This document shows, in pieces, positions 1-15,276 of a stretch of 36,258 nucleotides of DNA. Source of the DNA: Priapulus caudatus (lineage: Eukaryota > Priapulida > Priapulimorpha > Priapulimorphida > Priapulidae); NCBI RefSeq assembly GCF_000485595.1, contig NW_014579248.1, positions 471 to 36,728 of the forward strand. The letters are read 5' to 3'. The notes beneath the pieces were generated by a model that was given only the letters and a program-made list of their open reading frames with translations, made no database searches and was not told the origin of the DNA. The stretch's first letter is position 1. Every line of letters starts with the position of its first letter. The position numbers and the translations under genes were made by a program.

Positions 1-64
<64 letters not shown>
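1..64. repeat. (CA)n microsatellite
   Basis: An uninterrupted CA dinucleotide run opens the window and ends at the sequence ATCTCGG. The window edge cuts it, so its true length is unknown. Confidence 0.97.
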
Positions 65-65
<1 letters not shown>

Positions 66-157
66 CTCGGCACAAATAGTGTCTTTGTCCTACATACACC
101 TACCTGCCTGCCTGGTATTTCCGCTTACAATCGGGTAATCCGATAATATGAGAGTTT

Positions 158-231
158 GTTGCTGTTGCTACTTGCTACTACTGTTGCTGTTGTTGCTGTT
201 GCTGCCGTTGCTGCTGTTGCTGCTGCTACTA

Positions 232-262
<31 letters not shown>

Positions 263-290
263 TGCTGCTTCTGTTGCTGCAGTTACTATT
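158..290. repeat. TTGCTG/TGC trinucleotide-type repeat
   Basis: Impure run of TTGCTG and TGCTGC units with occasional TACTAC. The open frames across it are low-complexity (Ala/Val, Ser/Asn or Leu) and are not evidence of a gene. Similar TGC/TAC tracts occur at 1771-1885, 5161-5268 and 6600-6715. Confidence 0.9.
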
Positions 291-979
291 AGTAGAGTAG
301 GAAAATGCACCCGATTGATATATTTTTCTAATGTACTTTTTTGTAATCCTCAAGGTGTCTACTAAACGAATTTGTATGGTCCCAGTACGAAATATTGTCC
401 CATGGGGTCCGTTTGGCAGCCATATTGGAGTCCATCTAGAATTTCCGACAGAAATCGATGATCAGTGTAACTTTAGAACTAAACATCATACAGAGACAAA
501 TGACCCCATTTTTTAAGTGTAGTTTGGCATGAGGAATCGATTTCGAAAATTATTTTCACAATTTGAACCTGCTAGATACTTTAAAACTACAAAAATATAC
601 TAAAAAAAATTCCTGTAATTTACACGCAAAATCCCACAAAATACCTATCTACATACAAACCAAACTAAATAAGCTCATGAAGTCTGAAACTAAATTTCAA
701 GACAGACATCCACCTTAGATATATGATAGTACATAACTGATATGTACATAAATGTGATGTTATACATAATATATTGTATCAAGCGAGCGAGACAATGCGC
801 CTGGACATGTGTATTGTGATGTTTGTATATTGTATATTGCTGCCAGACTGCTAGCATTGATTTTCTCATTCCCAGACGCACGCTACAGAATTGCCGGTTT
901 TTCCGTAGGCGTGCGGTAGTAGTAGTTTAATAGTGGGCCTGGCTGTACGCCAGCTGCTGCTGGGATGGAGTGCAGCATA
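291..979. other. Stretch with no supported gene
   Basis: AT-rich sequence without recognisable coding similarity. I looked for the exons that should precede exon A of DOT1L (the N-terminal helical part) and saw none, so those exons probably lie upstream of the window. Confidence 0.6.
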
Positions 980-1770
980 GCGTGTAGTGATGCGGTGGAT
1001 GCAGGGATGCAGGGATGCGGTGGATGCAGGGATGCAGGGATGCGGGGATGCTGGGATGCTGGGATGGGCTAGCGGATGTGGATTCGGATGGCAGGGAATG
1101 CGTGTGGATTAGGGATGCCAGGATGCGGGGATGCCGCAGATGGCAGCGGATGCGGGGATGCGGGGACGAAGGGGGAATGCGGGATGCACGTGATGAGCGG
1201 ATGAGGAGCAGGGATGCGAGGGATGCTGGGATGCAGGGATGCGGGGATGCCTGGTGCAGGGATGCGGGATGCCGCGAGATGCGGGGATGGGGGATTGCGT
1301 GGGACAATGGTGAGCGGCAGGTGGAGGGATTGCAGGGGATGCAGGGATGCGGCGGATGAGGGATGGCAGGGATGTGGGGTGTAGTCAGACATGCAGGGAG
1401 CGGGGCGATGTGTGCGGATCGCAGGGATTGCAGGGATGCCGGGGATGCGGGGATGCGGGGAAGCGGGGACGTGCTGGGGGACGAGCGGATGCGGGGATGT
1501 GGCGGATGCAGGGATGCAGGATGCGGGATGCGGGGATGCAGGGAATGGCGGCGGACATGTGGGATGTAGAGATGCAGCGGATGCAGGGACTGCGGCGATG
1601 CAGGGATGCAGGATGCAGGGATGCGGGACGAGGGGATCGGGATGTGGCGGAATGCAGGGATGCGAGGCAATTGCGTCCGTAGGATGGCGGGGATGCAGGA
1701 TGCGGGGATGTGGGGATGTAGAGATGGCAGGGATGCAGCGGATGCGGGCTGATGCAGGGGATGCATGGAT
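980..1770. repeat. GGGATGCAG minisatellite, first copy
   Basis: Roughly 800 bp of an 8-9 bp unit, GGGATGCAG or GGGATGCGG, with variants such as GGGATGTGG. It lies in the intron upstream of DOT1L exon A. The same array recurs at 4998-5160 and, very short, at 6565-6600, each time just before a TAC/TGC tract and another exon A copy. All six-frame open frames across it are repeat-derived. Confidence 0.93.
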
Positions 1771-1885
1771 GCTGGCTACTACTACTGCTGTTACTACTAC
1801 TACTGCTGTTACTACTACTACTACTGCTGCTGCCTTGCTGCTGCTGCTACTACTACTGCTGCCTAACATACTACTGCTGCTGCGT
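1771..1885. repeat. TAC/TGC trinucleotide tract, first copy
   Basis: Alternating (TAC)n and TGCTG units directly after the GGGATGCAG array and about 70 bp before the degraded exon A copy. The order array, tract, exon A is kept at all three places, so these are copies of one intron segment. Confidence 0.88.
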
Positions 1886-1957
1886 TACGCGTGTGTTGTA
1901 TCGTGATGTGTCAATTGCCACACTCGTGACGCTGTTGTTGTTATGTATTGCTTGCAG

Positions 1958-2105
1958 TGGAAAGGAACGACTCGGCGACGTAAGCTATAGCAGACGCGGC
2001 GCGTCCCACACACCTGCTCCGTCAGCATGAGTACAGCAGGTCTAGCAACATTCCGTCTTGAACCCGTGAAGAAACTCAACCAATACTGAGCCGTTCTCTC
2101 CCGAG
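1958..2105 (+). pseudogene. DOT1L: Degraded copy of DOT1L exon A (A')
   Basis: Homologous to the clean exon at 5338-5475 and still bounded by GCAG and GAG|GTGAGG. It is 148 nt instead of 138 nt, with at least ten net inserted bases scattered along it (for example around the Arg-Pro-Thr and Asn-His-Ser codons), so no frame reads through. The flanking introns carry the same kind of small insertions. Because coding and non-coding parts are hit equally, I infer uncorrected read error or a poorly polished haplotype over an old pseudogene. A real decayed tandem copy cannot be excluded from one sequence. Confidence 0.8.
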
Positions 2106-2466
2106 GTGAGGTTTACCGCTCCACGAGAGCGCGGATCATATGACAGTGCCGGCGGCGGCGGCGGCGGGCACTGTCTTTTACATCGTCGTTTACGTACGCG
2201 GCGCTTGCTACGCGCGCGGCTCAGTGACACACACGGGACATTGTGTCCAGCAAAGATGTCACAACATTGCTGCCAACGAAAAATGATGCAAAGTTTCTAT
2301 TTGCACGATCTGTTCGCCTTCATTATTCTGTTTATTCTTGCCATTTTCATCAGTTGTGTTCATGTAGTTGTTTCATCGTCGTCATCATTGTTTCATTGTT
2401 GTTTAGTTGTCATCATTACGTCATTGTGTTCATATGTGTGTTTCATCGTATGCGTCATTGTTTCAG

Positions 2467-2558
2467 GTTAACGGCGAGACGTCGTTTGAACTCGTCCCAC
2501 AGATAGATCATGCAGAGTCGGCTTCACGATGAAGACACGTTCATCGACCTGGGAAGCG
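2467..2558 (+). pseudogene. DOT1L: Degraded copy of DOT1L exon B (B')
   Basis: Copy of the clean exon at 5849-5939, preceded by TTTCAG and followed by GTAGGT. It begins with the Val-Asn-Gly version of VYG and ends with the intact codons for FIDLGS. Compensating small insertions and deletions in the middle (AGATAGATCATGCAGAGTCG against AGATGATCAATGAGATCGCC) destroy the middle of the peptide. It follows A' with an intron of about 360 bp, as in the clean copy. Confidence 0.8.
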
Positions 2559-3766
<1,208 letters not shown>

Positions 3767-4250
3767 TGAGTACTATTATTTTTCGGGTGGGTTACCTGCT
3801 CATTAACAGTGATATACAATGCTATACAAGAATCGCACAGGTCCTAGAATATTTGAAATTTCTGGACTGTTATTCTGTTTGTCTTTGAATCTTGTTTAAA
3901 AGCTAATTAAGAGTTTGTTTGCTAATCGTTGATTGGACAAGATGAGGCTATTTTCCAAGTCTGGAAACTTCTCGACTATTAATCTTTTTCTCGCTACAAA
4001 AGGCCTTGAAATTAAACATGTTTATATTGTCTGAGAGGGAATAAAATTTTGGTCTGGCATGAGTTGGTTCACTAATTGTTGATTGGACAAGACGACGGGC
4101 GAAGATTGTGTATGGCTGAAATATCTCACACACCGTGGCAACCGACATTTGCTCGTCGTTGCGAAATACTGTTTCGATTCGTCTTTCCATGGTTTTCATA
4201 GCTTCAACCAGACATTTCTTTAATGGAACAGCTTATTTGTCTATTTTTAG

Positions 4251-4370
<120 letters not shown>

Positions 4371-4379
4371 TAAGTCTCA

Positions 4380-5286
<907 letters not shown>

Positions 5287-5310
5287 TGATGTGTCATTGC
5301 CACATCGTGA

Positions 5311-6564
<1,254 letters not shown>

Positions 6565-6715
6565 GCAGGGATGCGCGCGGATGCAGGGGATGCAGGGGAT
6601 GCTGCTACTACTACTGCTGGTTACTACTACTACTTCGCTGTTATAGCTACTACTACTGCTGCTTGCTCGCTGCTGCTGCTTCTACTACTGCTGTACGTAT
6701 CCTACTACTGCCTGC
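6565..6715. repeat. Third GGGATGCAG and TAC/TGC tract
   Basis: A remnant of the GGGATGCAG array (about 35 bp) followed by the TAC/TGC tract, again upstream of an exon A copy. This array is about 20 times shorter than at 980-1770. Confidence 0.8.
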
Positions 6716-6827
6716 TGTTGTTACGTGTGTCGTGTATCGTGACTGCTGTGGTCATTGCACAATCGTGACGCTGTGTTGTTTTTTTGTTTTTTTTTTATTT
6801 TGTTTTTCTGTTGTATTGCTCTTGCAG

Positions 6828-6968
6828 TGGAAAGGGAACAGACTCGGCCGACGAAGCTACAGACGCGGCCGTCACCAAACCTGCTCGTCACATAGTTACA
6901 GCCAGGGCCTCCAAATATCCGTCTTGACCGTGGAGAAAACTCAACCAATACGAGCGTTCTCTCCTGAG
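6828..6968 (+). pseudogene. DOT1L: Degraded copy of DOT1L exon A (A'')
   Basis: 141 nt against 138 in the clean exon, bounded by CTTGCAG and GAG|GTGGTT. The WKG start and the PSPE-like end are recognisable, but insertions such as AAAGGGAACA for AAAGGAACG shift the frame several times. The intron after it shows the same error type. Confidence 0.8.
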
Positions 6969-7322
6969 GTGGTTACGTCACCGCGCGGATCATGAAGGTC
7001 AGTGCCGGGCGGCGGCGGCGGCTGTTTATTACATCGTCGTTTACCGTACGCGGCGATTGCACGCGCGCTCACGTGGACACACAGGACATTGTGCCAGAAA
7101 GATGTCCAACATTTGTGAACGAAAATGTTGAAGTTTCTATTTTTGCACGGGCATCTTTTCGCGCTTCATTATTCTTGTTATCTTGGCATTTTTTCATCAT
7201 TTGTGTTCATTGTTGTTCTTCATCCGCTCCGTATCATTTTTCATTGTTGTTCTTAGTTGTCATTCATCGTCCATTGTCTGTTCATGTTGTTTCATACCCT
7301 GTTATCGTCAATTGTTTTTCAG

Positions 7323-7425
7323 CGTTTACGCGCCGAGACGTCGTTTGAAATCGCTCGCACAGAAATGATACAATGACGATCGCTATCATCCGATGACGAC
7401 ACGCTTCATCGACCGGGGTAAGGCG
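7323..7425 (+). pseudogene. DOT1L: Degraded copy of DOT1L exon B (B'')
   Basis: 103 nt against 91 in the clean exon. The VYG-ETSF region survives as GTTTACGCGCCGAGACGTCG, and the end is followed by GTAGGT. About a dozen net insertions make it unreadable. It lies about 355 bp after A'', as expected for the intron. Confidence 0.75.
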
Positions 7426-8544
7426 GTAGGTGGCCGCCATCCGCCCCAGCTCGAGCGCGCGCTGCCTCGTCGTATACTGCTTGTCTGCTTCGCGCCACTG
7501 ATATATATATACAGGGGATGCGCGAATTTTTCGATCTGCGGACTTTTCACAGTCCCAGGGGCGTCGATTTTATGTGAAACGTCTCAAAAATCCGTTGAGA
7601 AACCACTTTAGGGGGGGTTAGAATGTACACATTTTCTTTTACAGTACCATACGAGTTACTTCATTTTCAATACATTGTAATATAAGCAGGCTGTAAACAT
7701 TGCTAATATACAGGCAGGCTGTAAATTTGTAATCTCATTAATGCCATGACAGCCCATATTGCACAGCGCCAGCACTAAATGCTGTGGTGCATTTATACAT
7801 TGTATCAGAGCGAACAGACAATGACGTCGTAGACATACCGCCTGTCTGCCAGTGTAAGTACTGTGGAACGCGTATGTAAAATGAATGAGGCCTTGTGATA
7901 CCACGGCTTGAGTGTGCCAAAATAAATCCGAAACGGAAAATTCAGTTGTCGAGCAGTGTTTTCATGCACTTTGACCACTAAATGGTGAGATTTAATGAAG
8001 AAGGCGGACACAGTCTACCATTACAGAGATCGACCAAGATGTGAGAACAAGGTTCGGTGCGGCTTGTTTAGGCAAAAATCTGTTCACACTGAGTGATCAC
8101 AAATCGCGAAGAAACTTGACAGACAGTGACGGAAGCGGTTGACACGACATATTGTCGGAAAGTGCGATGTAGCTTGGCAAGGCACCAGCTCGTTCTGCTA
8201 CTGCAGTGAAATTTGAAAACTGCATGGCAATGAACATGCTTTATATCTATATAAAGATATTAGCTTTGGGACAGGGTTTTACATTAAAATAATTTTTTGT
8301 TTGCAGAATGTAATGTATTGTGGTATTGATGTATTCTCTCTTGGTGTTATGATACATGGACAGTGACCAGATATACTCCCTGCAGTGGTCTTTCTTTTTT
8401 TTTTTTCTTTTTTTTTATTTTTTCTACTGTAATATGCTCTATACAATTCTGTTCTGTTATGTGTCTCCTAATTGCATTTTATGCCTGGTACAGTTGTTGA
8501 AATTTCAAAACTCCTAACCCTGGACAGGCTTCGCCCTGTACCTG

Positions 8545-8883
8545 ACCGCCCCCGGCTACCCTCCCCGTCAACTCCCTCCCCGGCTGGATCGGCTATTGTT
8601 CGCCCTGAAAACACAAATGTCATTCCCATCCTGTATATAGGAGGGCGGGAGGCAGTGCACAGAGTCAATCATCTATATATGCCGCATATTACTATATGCG
8701 CTATCGATTATATAGTGTGCAATTTGATTATGTGCTGCATACTTATATATGTGAAGCAATATTACTCATCATGTGCAATTATATGTGTGGCACAGTAATA
8801 TCCATCGTGTGCAATATTATATATGGGCAAATAAGAACATGAGCTGCACGCGTGTACGTTAGTACTGGTGATCATTTGTTAGT
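8545..8883. other. Segment of about 340 bp in intron B-C absent from the first copy
   Basis: Begins after CGCCCTGTACCTG with a C-rich part (ACCGCCCCCGGCTACC...) and continues into an AT-rich part with repeated TATATGTG/GCAAT motifs. The third copy carries the same segment at 14893-15224. The first copy reads straight from CTGTACCTG to TTAAAGTTTG at 3585-3600 without it. Confidence 0.7.
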
Positions 8884-8936
8884 GGTAAGTTTGACTTGCG
8901 ATGACTGCTTACATTTGTTCTGTTTGTCGTCGGCAG

Positions 8937-9037
8937 CGTGATGGGAAAGGTGGTGCTGCAGGTCGCCAAGCTCTACACCGTGTAAACTCTGCTACGGAAT
9001 AGAGATAAGCTGACGTACCCTACCTGCTATTCTGTTC
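8937..9037 (+). pseudogene. DOT1L: Degraded copy of DOT1L exon C (C'')
   Basis: 101 nt against 95 in the clean exon. GTGGTGCTGCAGGTCGCC, the VVLQVA codons, is intact, but GGGACAG reads GGGAAAG and several single-base insertions follow. Bounded by CGGCAG and GTGAGT. Confidence 0.8.
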
Positions 9038-9588
9038 GTGAGTATATTAATTACTTAGGATCCCTGGCCATGAGTACTATTATTTTTTTGGGTGGCGTTA
9101 CTTAGCTCATTAACAGTGATATACGATGCTATACAAGCGTTCACACAGGTCTCAGCATATTTGAAATTCTGTTACTGTTATTTTGTTTGTCTTGAATTCT
9201 TGTCCTTAAAAAGCTAATGTAAGAGTTGTTGTTTGCTAATCGTTGTTGACAAGATGAAGGCTATTTCCAAGTCTGGAAAATTCTTCGACCTATTAATCTC
9301 TATTCTCGCTACAAAAAGGCTTGAAATTAAACATGGTTTATATTGTCTGAGAAGCGGAATAAGGTTTGGTCTGGCCATGAGTTGGTTCCCACTATCGTTG
9401 ATTGCGACAAGACGACGGGCGAAGGTTGTGTATGGGCTGAAAAATTATCTCACAACACCGTGGGCACGACGATTTGCTCTGTCGCTGCGAAATAACCTGT
9501 TCGATTGTCTTCTCCATGTGTTTTCATAGCTTCAACCTTCAGAACATTTCCTTTTAAGTCGGCAACAGCTTATTTATTCTATTTTTAG

Positions 9589-9712
9589 CAAAATTTGGCA
9601 CGTAAATTTCTTAACAAATGGATGCCAGTGGTATGGGAAGAATTTAGCGGAGTACAAGCTGGAGAAGGGAGACTTTCCTCTCGGAGGACATGAGGGAAGC
9701 ATAACAGGCTTC
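9589..9712 (+). pseudogene. DOT1L: Degraded copy of DOT1L exon D (D'')
   Basis: 124 nt against 119, preceded by ATTTTTAG and followed by GTAAG. The codons for GDF-L-SEE survive with an extra T and other insertions, so the frame is broken several times. Confidence 0.8.
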
Positions 9713-9784
9713 GTAAGCTCTCAGTCGATGAGAGAGCAATCTCTGCCGCTCACTGTTCTCGTTCTCCCACATCATTTCTACCCC

Positions 9785-12700
9785 CTATCGTCTTCTTATA
9801 CGGCTATCCCCGCCAAGCGACACCTATAAAGCCGTAACAGACCTCTGTCTTCTCTCGCCCCCCTTCAATTTAACCCAATGCCCGCACATCTCCACGATAG
9901 TCTATCCCGAATCTCGGGTTTTACCGTGCTCAGCTATTCTCTCCCTCTCACCATGACGATCACGTTCGGGCCCCCGTTGGCGTAAACTACAAGTCGAGTC
10001 TCCCCCGTCCGCCCTTCGTCACCCCTCGTACGCCCATCCCCTTCCCTGCATTGTTAGCGTTCCCACAGATCCAACCTCGTTCCTTCCCTGTTGTCCACCT
10101 TGGGCCAACATGCGTCGGCGCTTGTACGCATTATCTCCACGCCCTGCGTTATTCGTCCAAATACGACTAATACGTCTGGCGCTTTCCGTTGACCTAGACA
10201 CCCGCCGGTGTCCGACGTATCTTGGCGCGAGCCCTACCCGTATCACGCAACCTGTGCCCTTCACACAACATGCGACGGAAATGGCCTAACCCTCATACCG
10301 CATCCACCCCACCCCTCTCTACGTCAATCCCAACCCGAGTTCGGTTATCTCACGCATCTTTCGGATTCTATTCGCCTTATCCCTATTCCAACCTCCAGCC
10401 TCGCTGAATTCTCCCGGTCTTTCACAACGGCCGCCGGATAACTTGACCTATCTCGTCCTATCTCCACCTTACCCATTCCTCCGTTTCTCGCGATGTTTTT
10501 TCTCAGCTTAGCTGTCTTTTAGACTAGCCTCCTTGTAAAGCGAGCCTCTATTGTTCCGCGCCGTTCTACACCCTGTGGTCACTTATCTTCTCTCGCTCAA
10601 CCGTTTCTTTATCAACTCTTCTGACTTGCCTCGTTAACCCTGTGCAATCCCTGTTACTACTCCATGCAATTTTTACAAGTACTGCCTAATATAAGAAGTC
10701 CCCTCAATGCGTATGCCTACGACTTCATGGCTATCGAACCTTCCAGAGTCTATGTGGTTCACTTATTTCTTACATCCCCCCAGCTTATTAGCAGCCGTTC
10801 TTCGATACCTATCTGCACTGGTCTTACCAAATTCGCCGCAACGAATTAAAGTCGTTCCCTCATCGACATACCCCAGTTATGGCTACATCCCTCGCTCACT
10901 CACCACTCTTAACCTTACGACAGATGCATCATCTTTAATTTTTGATCGCAACCGTAGGATCCATACCGGGTTCCGTCCCTAAACATAATATCGTCCAGTA
11001 AATTCATAATCTCCCTCCCTCCCCCCTTAGTGCCCTATAATATGGCATTACAACTTCACCAACGGAGTTGTCTTTTCTCACTACTACATCCCCCCGTGCG
11101 TCTTCTCACTAGCAGTTCCCTGTCTTCGTTCACTGGCCGCCCATACCGTGTCCGTGTCCCCACAAATCCTTGGTCTGCCACATGATGCACTCCGCTGTCT
11201 CTTCAAAGCAGTCTACAACTCCGATGTCGGTCGGTTCTCTTACCTGTTGCCTCGTCCATACTACCTTCGCGTATAAACACATCCGCAGCCTACTGTCTCT
11301 TTTCGAACAATTACTGGCACGATACCATTTTCTATCGACAATAATGGGTTTAAGCTCTTCACGACTGCTACCGGTGCGCATTTGCCTTCGCTCATTCCAT
11401 ACTTTCTTCTCTGCTCAGGTTTAATCGATACTCAATCATCTCGCTCTTGATTCCGTCTCCTGCGCCTTGATGACTACGCACGTTATTCCTGTTATCTACT
11501 GTAACACCATCGTATTCTTCCCATGGTCGCGGATTGCGACCTTACCCATGCTTACTTCTTTTAACCACTTCTTTGACTGTCTATGAGTACTCGAATCCAC
11601 TACTGAGAGTTCTACGCCGTTCTAATCTTTATCCTCATCACCAGAGCGTCCGCCTGCATCAGAACACATACTACTGCCAACTCACATTCTACCAATCCGC
11701 TCCCAATCGTTCGCTCGGTTAATCCGCATCCCGTTTAGCGTTACCGGCCTGCGAGCTCAGCAAGAACTCAGTCTGCATCTGATGTTCACTATACTTCCTG
11801 ACGCCTGCATCCTGCTCTTACCGGTTCTCTATTTACCCACCGCAATTACCCCCGGCTTAACGTTGCTATCTTCGTTCCTCCCTGTCAATTATTTCTATCG
11901 GTCCCCATGCTCAGTTTCGTCCAACCGTATGCCTTCATACGGTTGCGCACGATAGACTCACGCTGCGTATGAGGTTCCATTTACTTTCCCAAGCCGAAAT
12001 CCACTATCACTTGCACGATTTCTATGTCACCAAAACTTACGACGAGATATAAACCCTCAATTGCCAACCGAGTGTTGATTCATACTACTTCTACTCTTTT
12101 CTCGTTTCTATTCTCGCGTATACCACGACGCACTAATTTTTACATTCACCGCGACCTATCTATTTCTCGAGCCTCTTCGCCGTATATCCGACGTTCATTA
12201 TCCCGGCTCTCCTTTACGCGTTTGACTCTTTTTTCCAGCTATCCTTATCATCCTTTAACACGACCTGCCATACCGCTTCAATACTCCGTAATCGGCCACA
12301 GTGCATCTCCTTTACACGATGAGTAGCATGATCCGAGTAACAGTTCACTCGCTTTTTCCATGCATTCTTAACCTGTTATAACTAAATCCATGAGTAAAGT
12401 GTGCCTCCATTCATGCTATCACCTTCTAGCAACCTCGCTCGAAATGTTGTTCAGGCTGTCCTCCACCTCTAAGATCTCCGGATATCCACGATCGCACATC
12501 CACCAGTGAGGTCCCTATGGACGCCTCCTGCGCACCGACGCGGAGGGCCCACAGCGCTCGCGTCTTCTCGCTTATCCTCAGCAAGCCCGCGGGCCCCCTT
12601 TCACATTCGTGCATTCGTATTGTATCTCCCAGCTGTTCCCTCTCTCTCCCTCACTAGCCTGATAATTGGTCCTCGACCTTCTATTATTTAATCCAACTTG

Positions 12701-13630
12701 TTACTTCCCAACCTCTGCCGACTTGTTTATCTACAGTTCCACCATGTACTTTGCCATTCTCTAATGTCCCAGCATGTCAGGCTATGTCCCTGCCCGAGCC
12801 ACATCACCACATGGTGCCCGTGTTTCCATTCCTTAGACATAGGTACTTAGGCCGTGCTTGTCCATATACGACCGTTCAATGTTTTTCCTTGACACGCCTC
12901 TCCATTTCGGGTGTTACTACCTCGCTGTTACAATTTCTTCGTTCCTTTTTCACGCTTAGTATCTTTGCTCCCATATCGCTTTAACGACTGCAATAGCTGA
13001 CTCTTCGTGTCGGCATGGCCTCGTATATTATCCTGCCTCCAAACACTTCCCCCGCGTCTCGTTCATCCCACTTTAATGATCCGCTTCTTGCGATTATAAC
13101 CTGTTCTTACGGTAGTCCTTTTTGAGCACCTTAAATGTTACCCCCGCGATATTATCACTTAGACTCTTTTCTCGACGCACTTATCAACCTTTCACCACCA
13201 CGCTAGTGCTCTAATTAATCTCAGATTGCTACCTAGAGATTGAACTGTGACTCTTGTATTTTCACAAACGGGTAGCCTACATCAGTGAGACTCCCACTAT
13301 GAGAGTGCGTCATCTGGATAAACCTCTCCTCAATACCACTAAATACTCGTAGATTTGCTTCTCTTTTTCGCACCTCTATACTTTTGGCCGAAAATTGACT
13401 TACTGGTACTTTACGCCTCCTACAACCGTCACAACCGAACTCGACAACGCATTGCAAATTATGACGCCCAGCACCGGAATACTTGGCACCTGCTTTACGC
13501 ATTTGTACTGGTCGGTTCGACATTCCGCAAACCAATGTTGCTCAAACACATCCCCCATCGCTGATTCCCGTCTACACCGTTATTATTTTTTAAACATCTA
13601 GTTCCGGCCCTCTTTCATCTTGCCCCACCC
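9785..13630. other. 3.8 kb pyrimidine-biased, repeat-free stretch inside a copy of intron D-E
   Basis: Left of it the sequence matches intron D-E up to TCATTTC (compare 4420-4430). Right of it the match resumes at TTTTCCCTCCAAGGGGGAAAG (compare 4431-4450). In between is about 3.8 kb with no visible similarity to the rest of the window, no microsatellites, no long A/T runs and no open frame longer than about 100 codons. Two 60-base lines I counted (10021 and 11041) had 63-70% C+T and about 14% G on this strand. I see no gene, terminal repeat or target duplication. It could be a real insertion, a haplotype-specific expansion, or a consensus failure over a long CT tract; I favour the last. Confidence 0.6.
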
Positions 13631-14114
13631 TTTTCCCTCCAAGGGGGAAAGCGAAAGGAGGTCTGATCTTTTATCTGTATGAAGATTCTGATGCTTCCTC
13701 GCCTCTTTTAGTCTCTCCTTCCTCTGCTTTGTCTTCTGACACTTCACCCTCTTATCTTCTGTTTCCCTCTCCCTCTGTCTCTCCCTTCTCCTTCTTCCTC
13801 TTCCTCCTACTCCTCAGTATTGCCTCCCCCTCAGTCTTCTTCTCTCCACTTCTCCCGCTGAGACGATCACAATTGTTATCCGTCGGATTCCTCCAACAAC
13901 CTTTCCTCTCACCATCTCCCTATCTTCTCCGATGCCTCCTATAAGCTCGGCTCGAGTACTCTATCCCCGTGGCCCCCGGCTCTTTCTTTAACTCTATGGC
14001 TCCTGGATGTTCTTGCTGTTATATATTGTGCATGTAGAGTTTACATAATATGTTTGATCACCGTCCATGCGATGCATCATGCGATTTTGAAGTGTCTCAG
14101 TCTGTTATCTACAG

Positions 14115-14256
14115 GATTATATTTGCTCAAAATTTGCTTTGTCCTCCTTCGACCATCGTTGAAGGAGAGATTTGACCAACTTGAAGGAAAGGTGCCAGAT
14201 AGTACTCATCGAAAGCTTTCTGTCCTCTAACTTCAATCACCAACAGAATTCTGATT
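14115..14256 (+). pseudogene. DOT1L: Degraded copy of DOT1L exon E (E'')
   Basis: 142 nt against 149, after CTACAG. The IIF start and codons for LKERF survive, but NNFAFGP is broken by ATTTGCTCAAAATTTGC, and the donor region reads ATTGTAGAAATCG instead of AATGGTAAGATCG, so the donor G is lost. This copy is dominated by deletions, unlike the other exon copies. Confidence 0.8.
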
Positions 14257-14299
14257 GTAGAAATCGCTTTTGATCGCTTCGCCTAAGATCGCATGTGCA

Positions 14300-14437
14300 A
14301 TCTGCTTCTTATTCTCTTCTCTCAGTCGCTTTTCCCCCTCGCCCCCCCCTCTCTCTTAGATCGCTTTTTTCTTCCCCCCCCTCCGCTCTCTCTCTCTCTC
14401 TCTCGTCTCTCTCCCTCTCTCGCTCCTCTCTCTCTCT
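14300..14437. repeat. CT microsatellite next to the assembly gap
   Basis: Impure (CT)n in intron E-F, the counterpart of the short CT run at 4981-4996 and of 15393-15446. It runs straight into the N gap. Confidence 0.9.
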
Positions 14438-14462
14438 NNNNNNNNNNNNNNNNNNNNNNNNN
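14438..14462. other. Assembly gap (25 N)
   Basis: 25 N bases. The left flank is a CT run in intron E-F; the right flank is GAGA-rich for a few bases and then intron B-C sequence (compare 3230 onward). The two sides therefore do not belong next to each other in gene order. Confidence 0.99.
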
Positions 14463-14892
14463 AGGGAGAGAGTGCGGAGCGCGACTAAGCCAGTTTTTGA
14501 ACGACCTATATGTCGAGAAAGTGACGATGTAGCTAGGCCAAGGCCACAGTGTTATGTACTGCAGTGAATTTGAAACTGCACTGCGACAATGAAACATTAT
14601 AGAGATTATACTAAAGATTAGCCCTTTTGGGACAGTTTTTAATTAAAAATAATTTTGTCTGCAGATGTTAATCAGTAACATTTGTTGTGAATTGGATATT
14701 AATTCTGCCGCTGTTCATTTAATGCAGTGCAAGCAATACTCCTGCAGTGCTACTGTAAATATGCTCTCATAAACAAATTTGATTCCTGTATGGGTCTCCC
14801 TAATGCAATTTTTATTGCCTGGCGGATCAAGTTTCGTGAAAAATTCCAAAAACACTTCCTTGAACCCCTGCACCAGGCTTCGCCTGTACCTG

Positions 14893-15224
14893 AGACAGCC
14901 CCCGCTACCCTGCCCCGCAACCCCCTCCCCCGCCGTGGATCCGCGGTATTTTCACCGCTGAAAACAAATTTGTCATTCCCATCCCTGTACTATTAGCGCG
15001 AGCCGTGGTTGAGGCAGGACAGAGTGCAATATTATATATGCGCAATATCTATATAATGCCGCATATATTATATATGTGCAATATTATATGTGTGCAATAT
15101 TATATGTGTGCAATATTATATATGTTGCAATATATATTGTGCAATATATATGTTTGCAAATATTATAGTTATGTGCAAAGTAGAAATGAGGTGAGCGTCT
15201 GTGTTAGTACTGTGATCATGTAGT
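14893..15224. repeat. Third-copy intron segment with TATATGTGTGCAATAT tandem repeat
   Basis: Same segment of about 335 bp as at 8545-8883. From 15028 to 15175 it contains a cleaner tandem repeat of about 16 bp, TATATGTGTGCAATAT, in about eight units; in the second copy the repeat is blurred. Confidence 0.75.
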
Positions 15225-15276
15225 GTTATAAAGTTTGTTGCGCCGAGACTGTTCATTTGTTTGTTTGTCGTCGCAG

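Noticed and set aside
927-1906. Long open frames on both strands (up to 279 codons) across the GGGATGCAG array
   Set aside because: They are translations of an 8-9 bp repeat, open in several frames at once because the unit lacks stops; composition is His/Pro/Ile or Gly/Asp/Cys repeats.
9785-13630. Small open frames in the pyrimidine-rich insert, considered as a mobile element or foreign gene cluster
   Set aside because: Frames are short, overlap on both strands and match the number expected by chance; no terminal repeats, transposase motifs or ribosome/splice signals seen.
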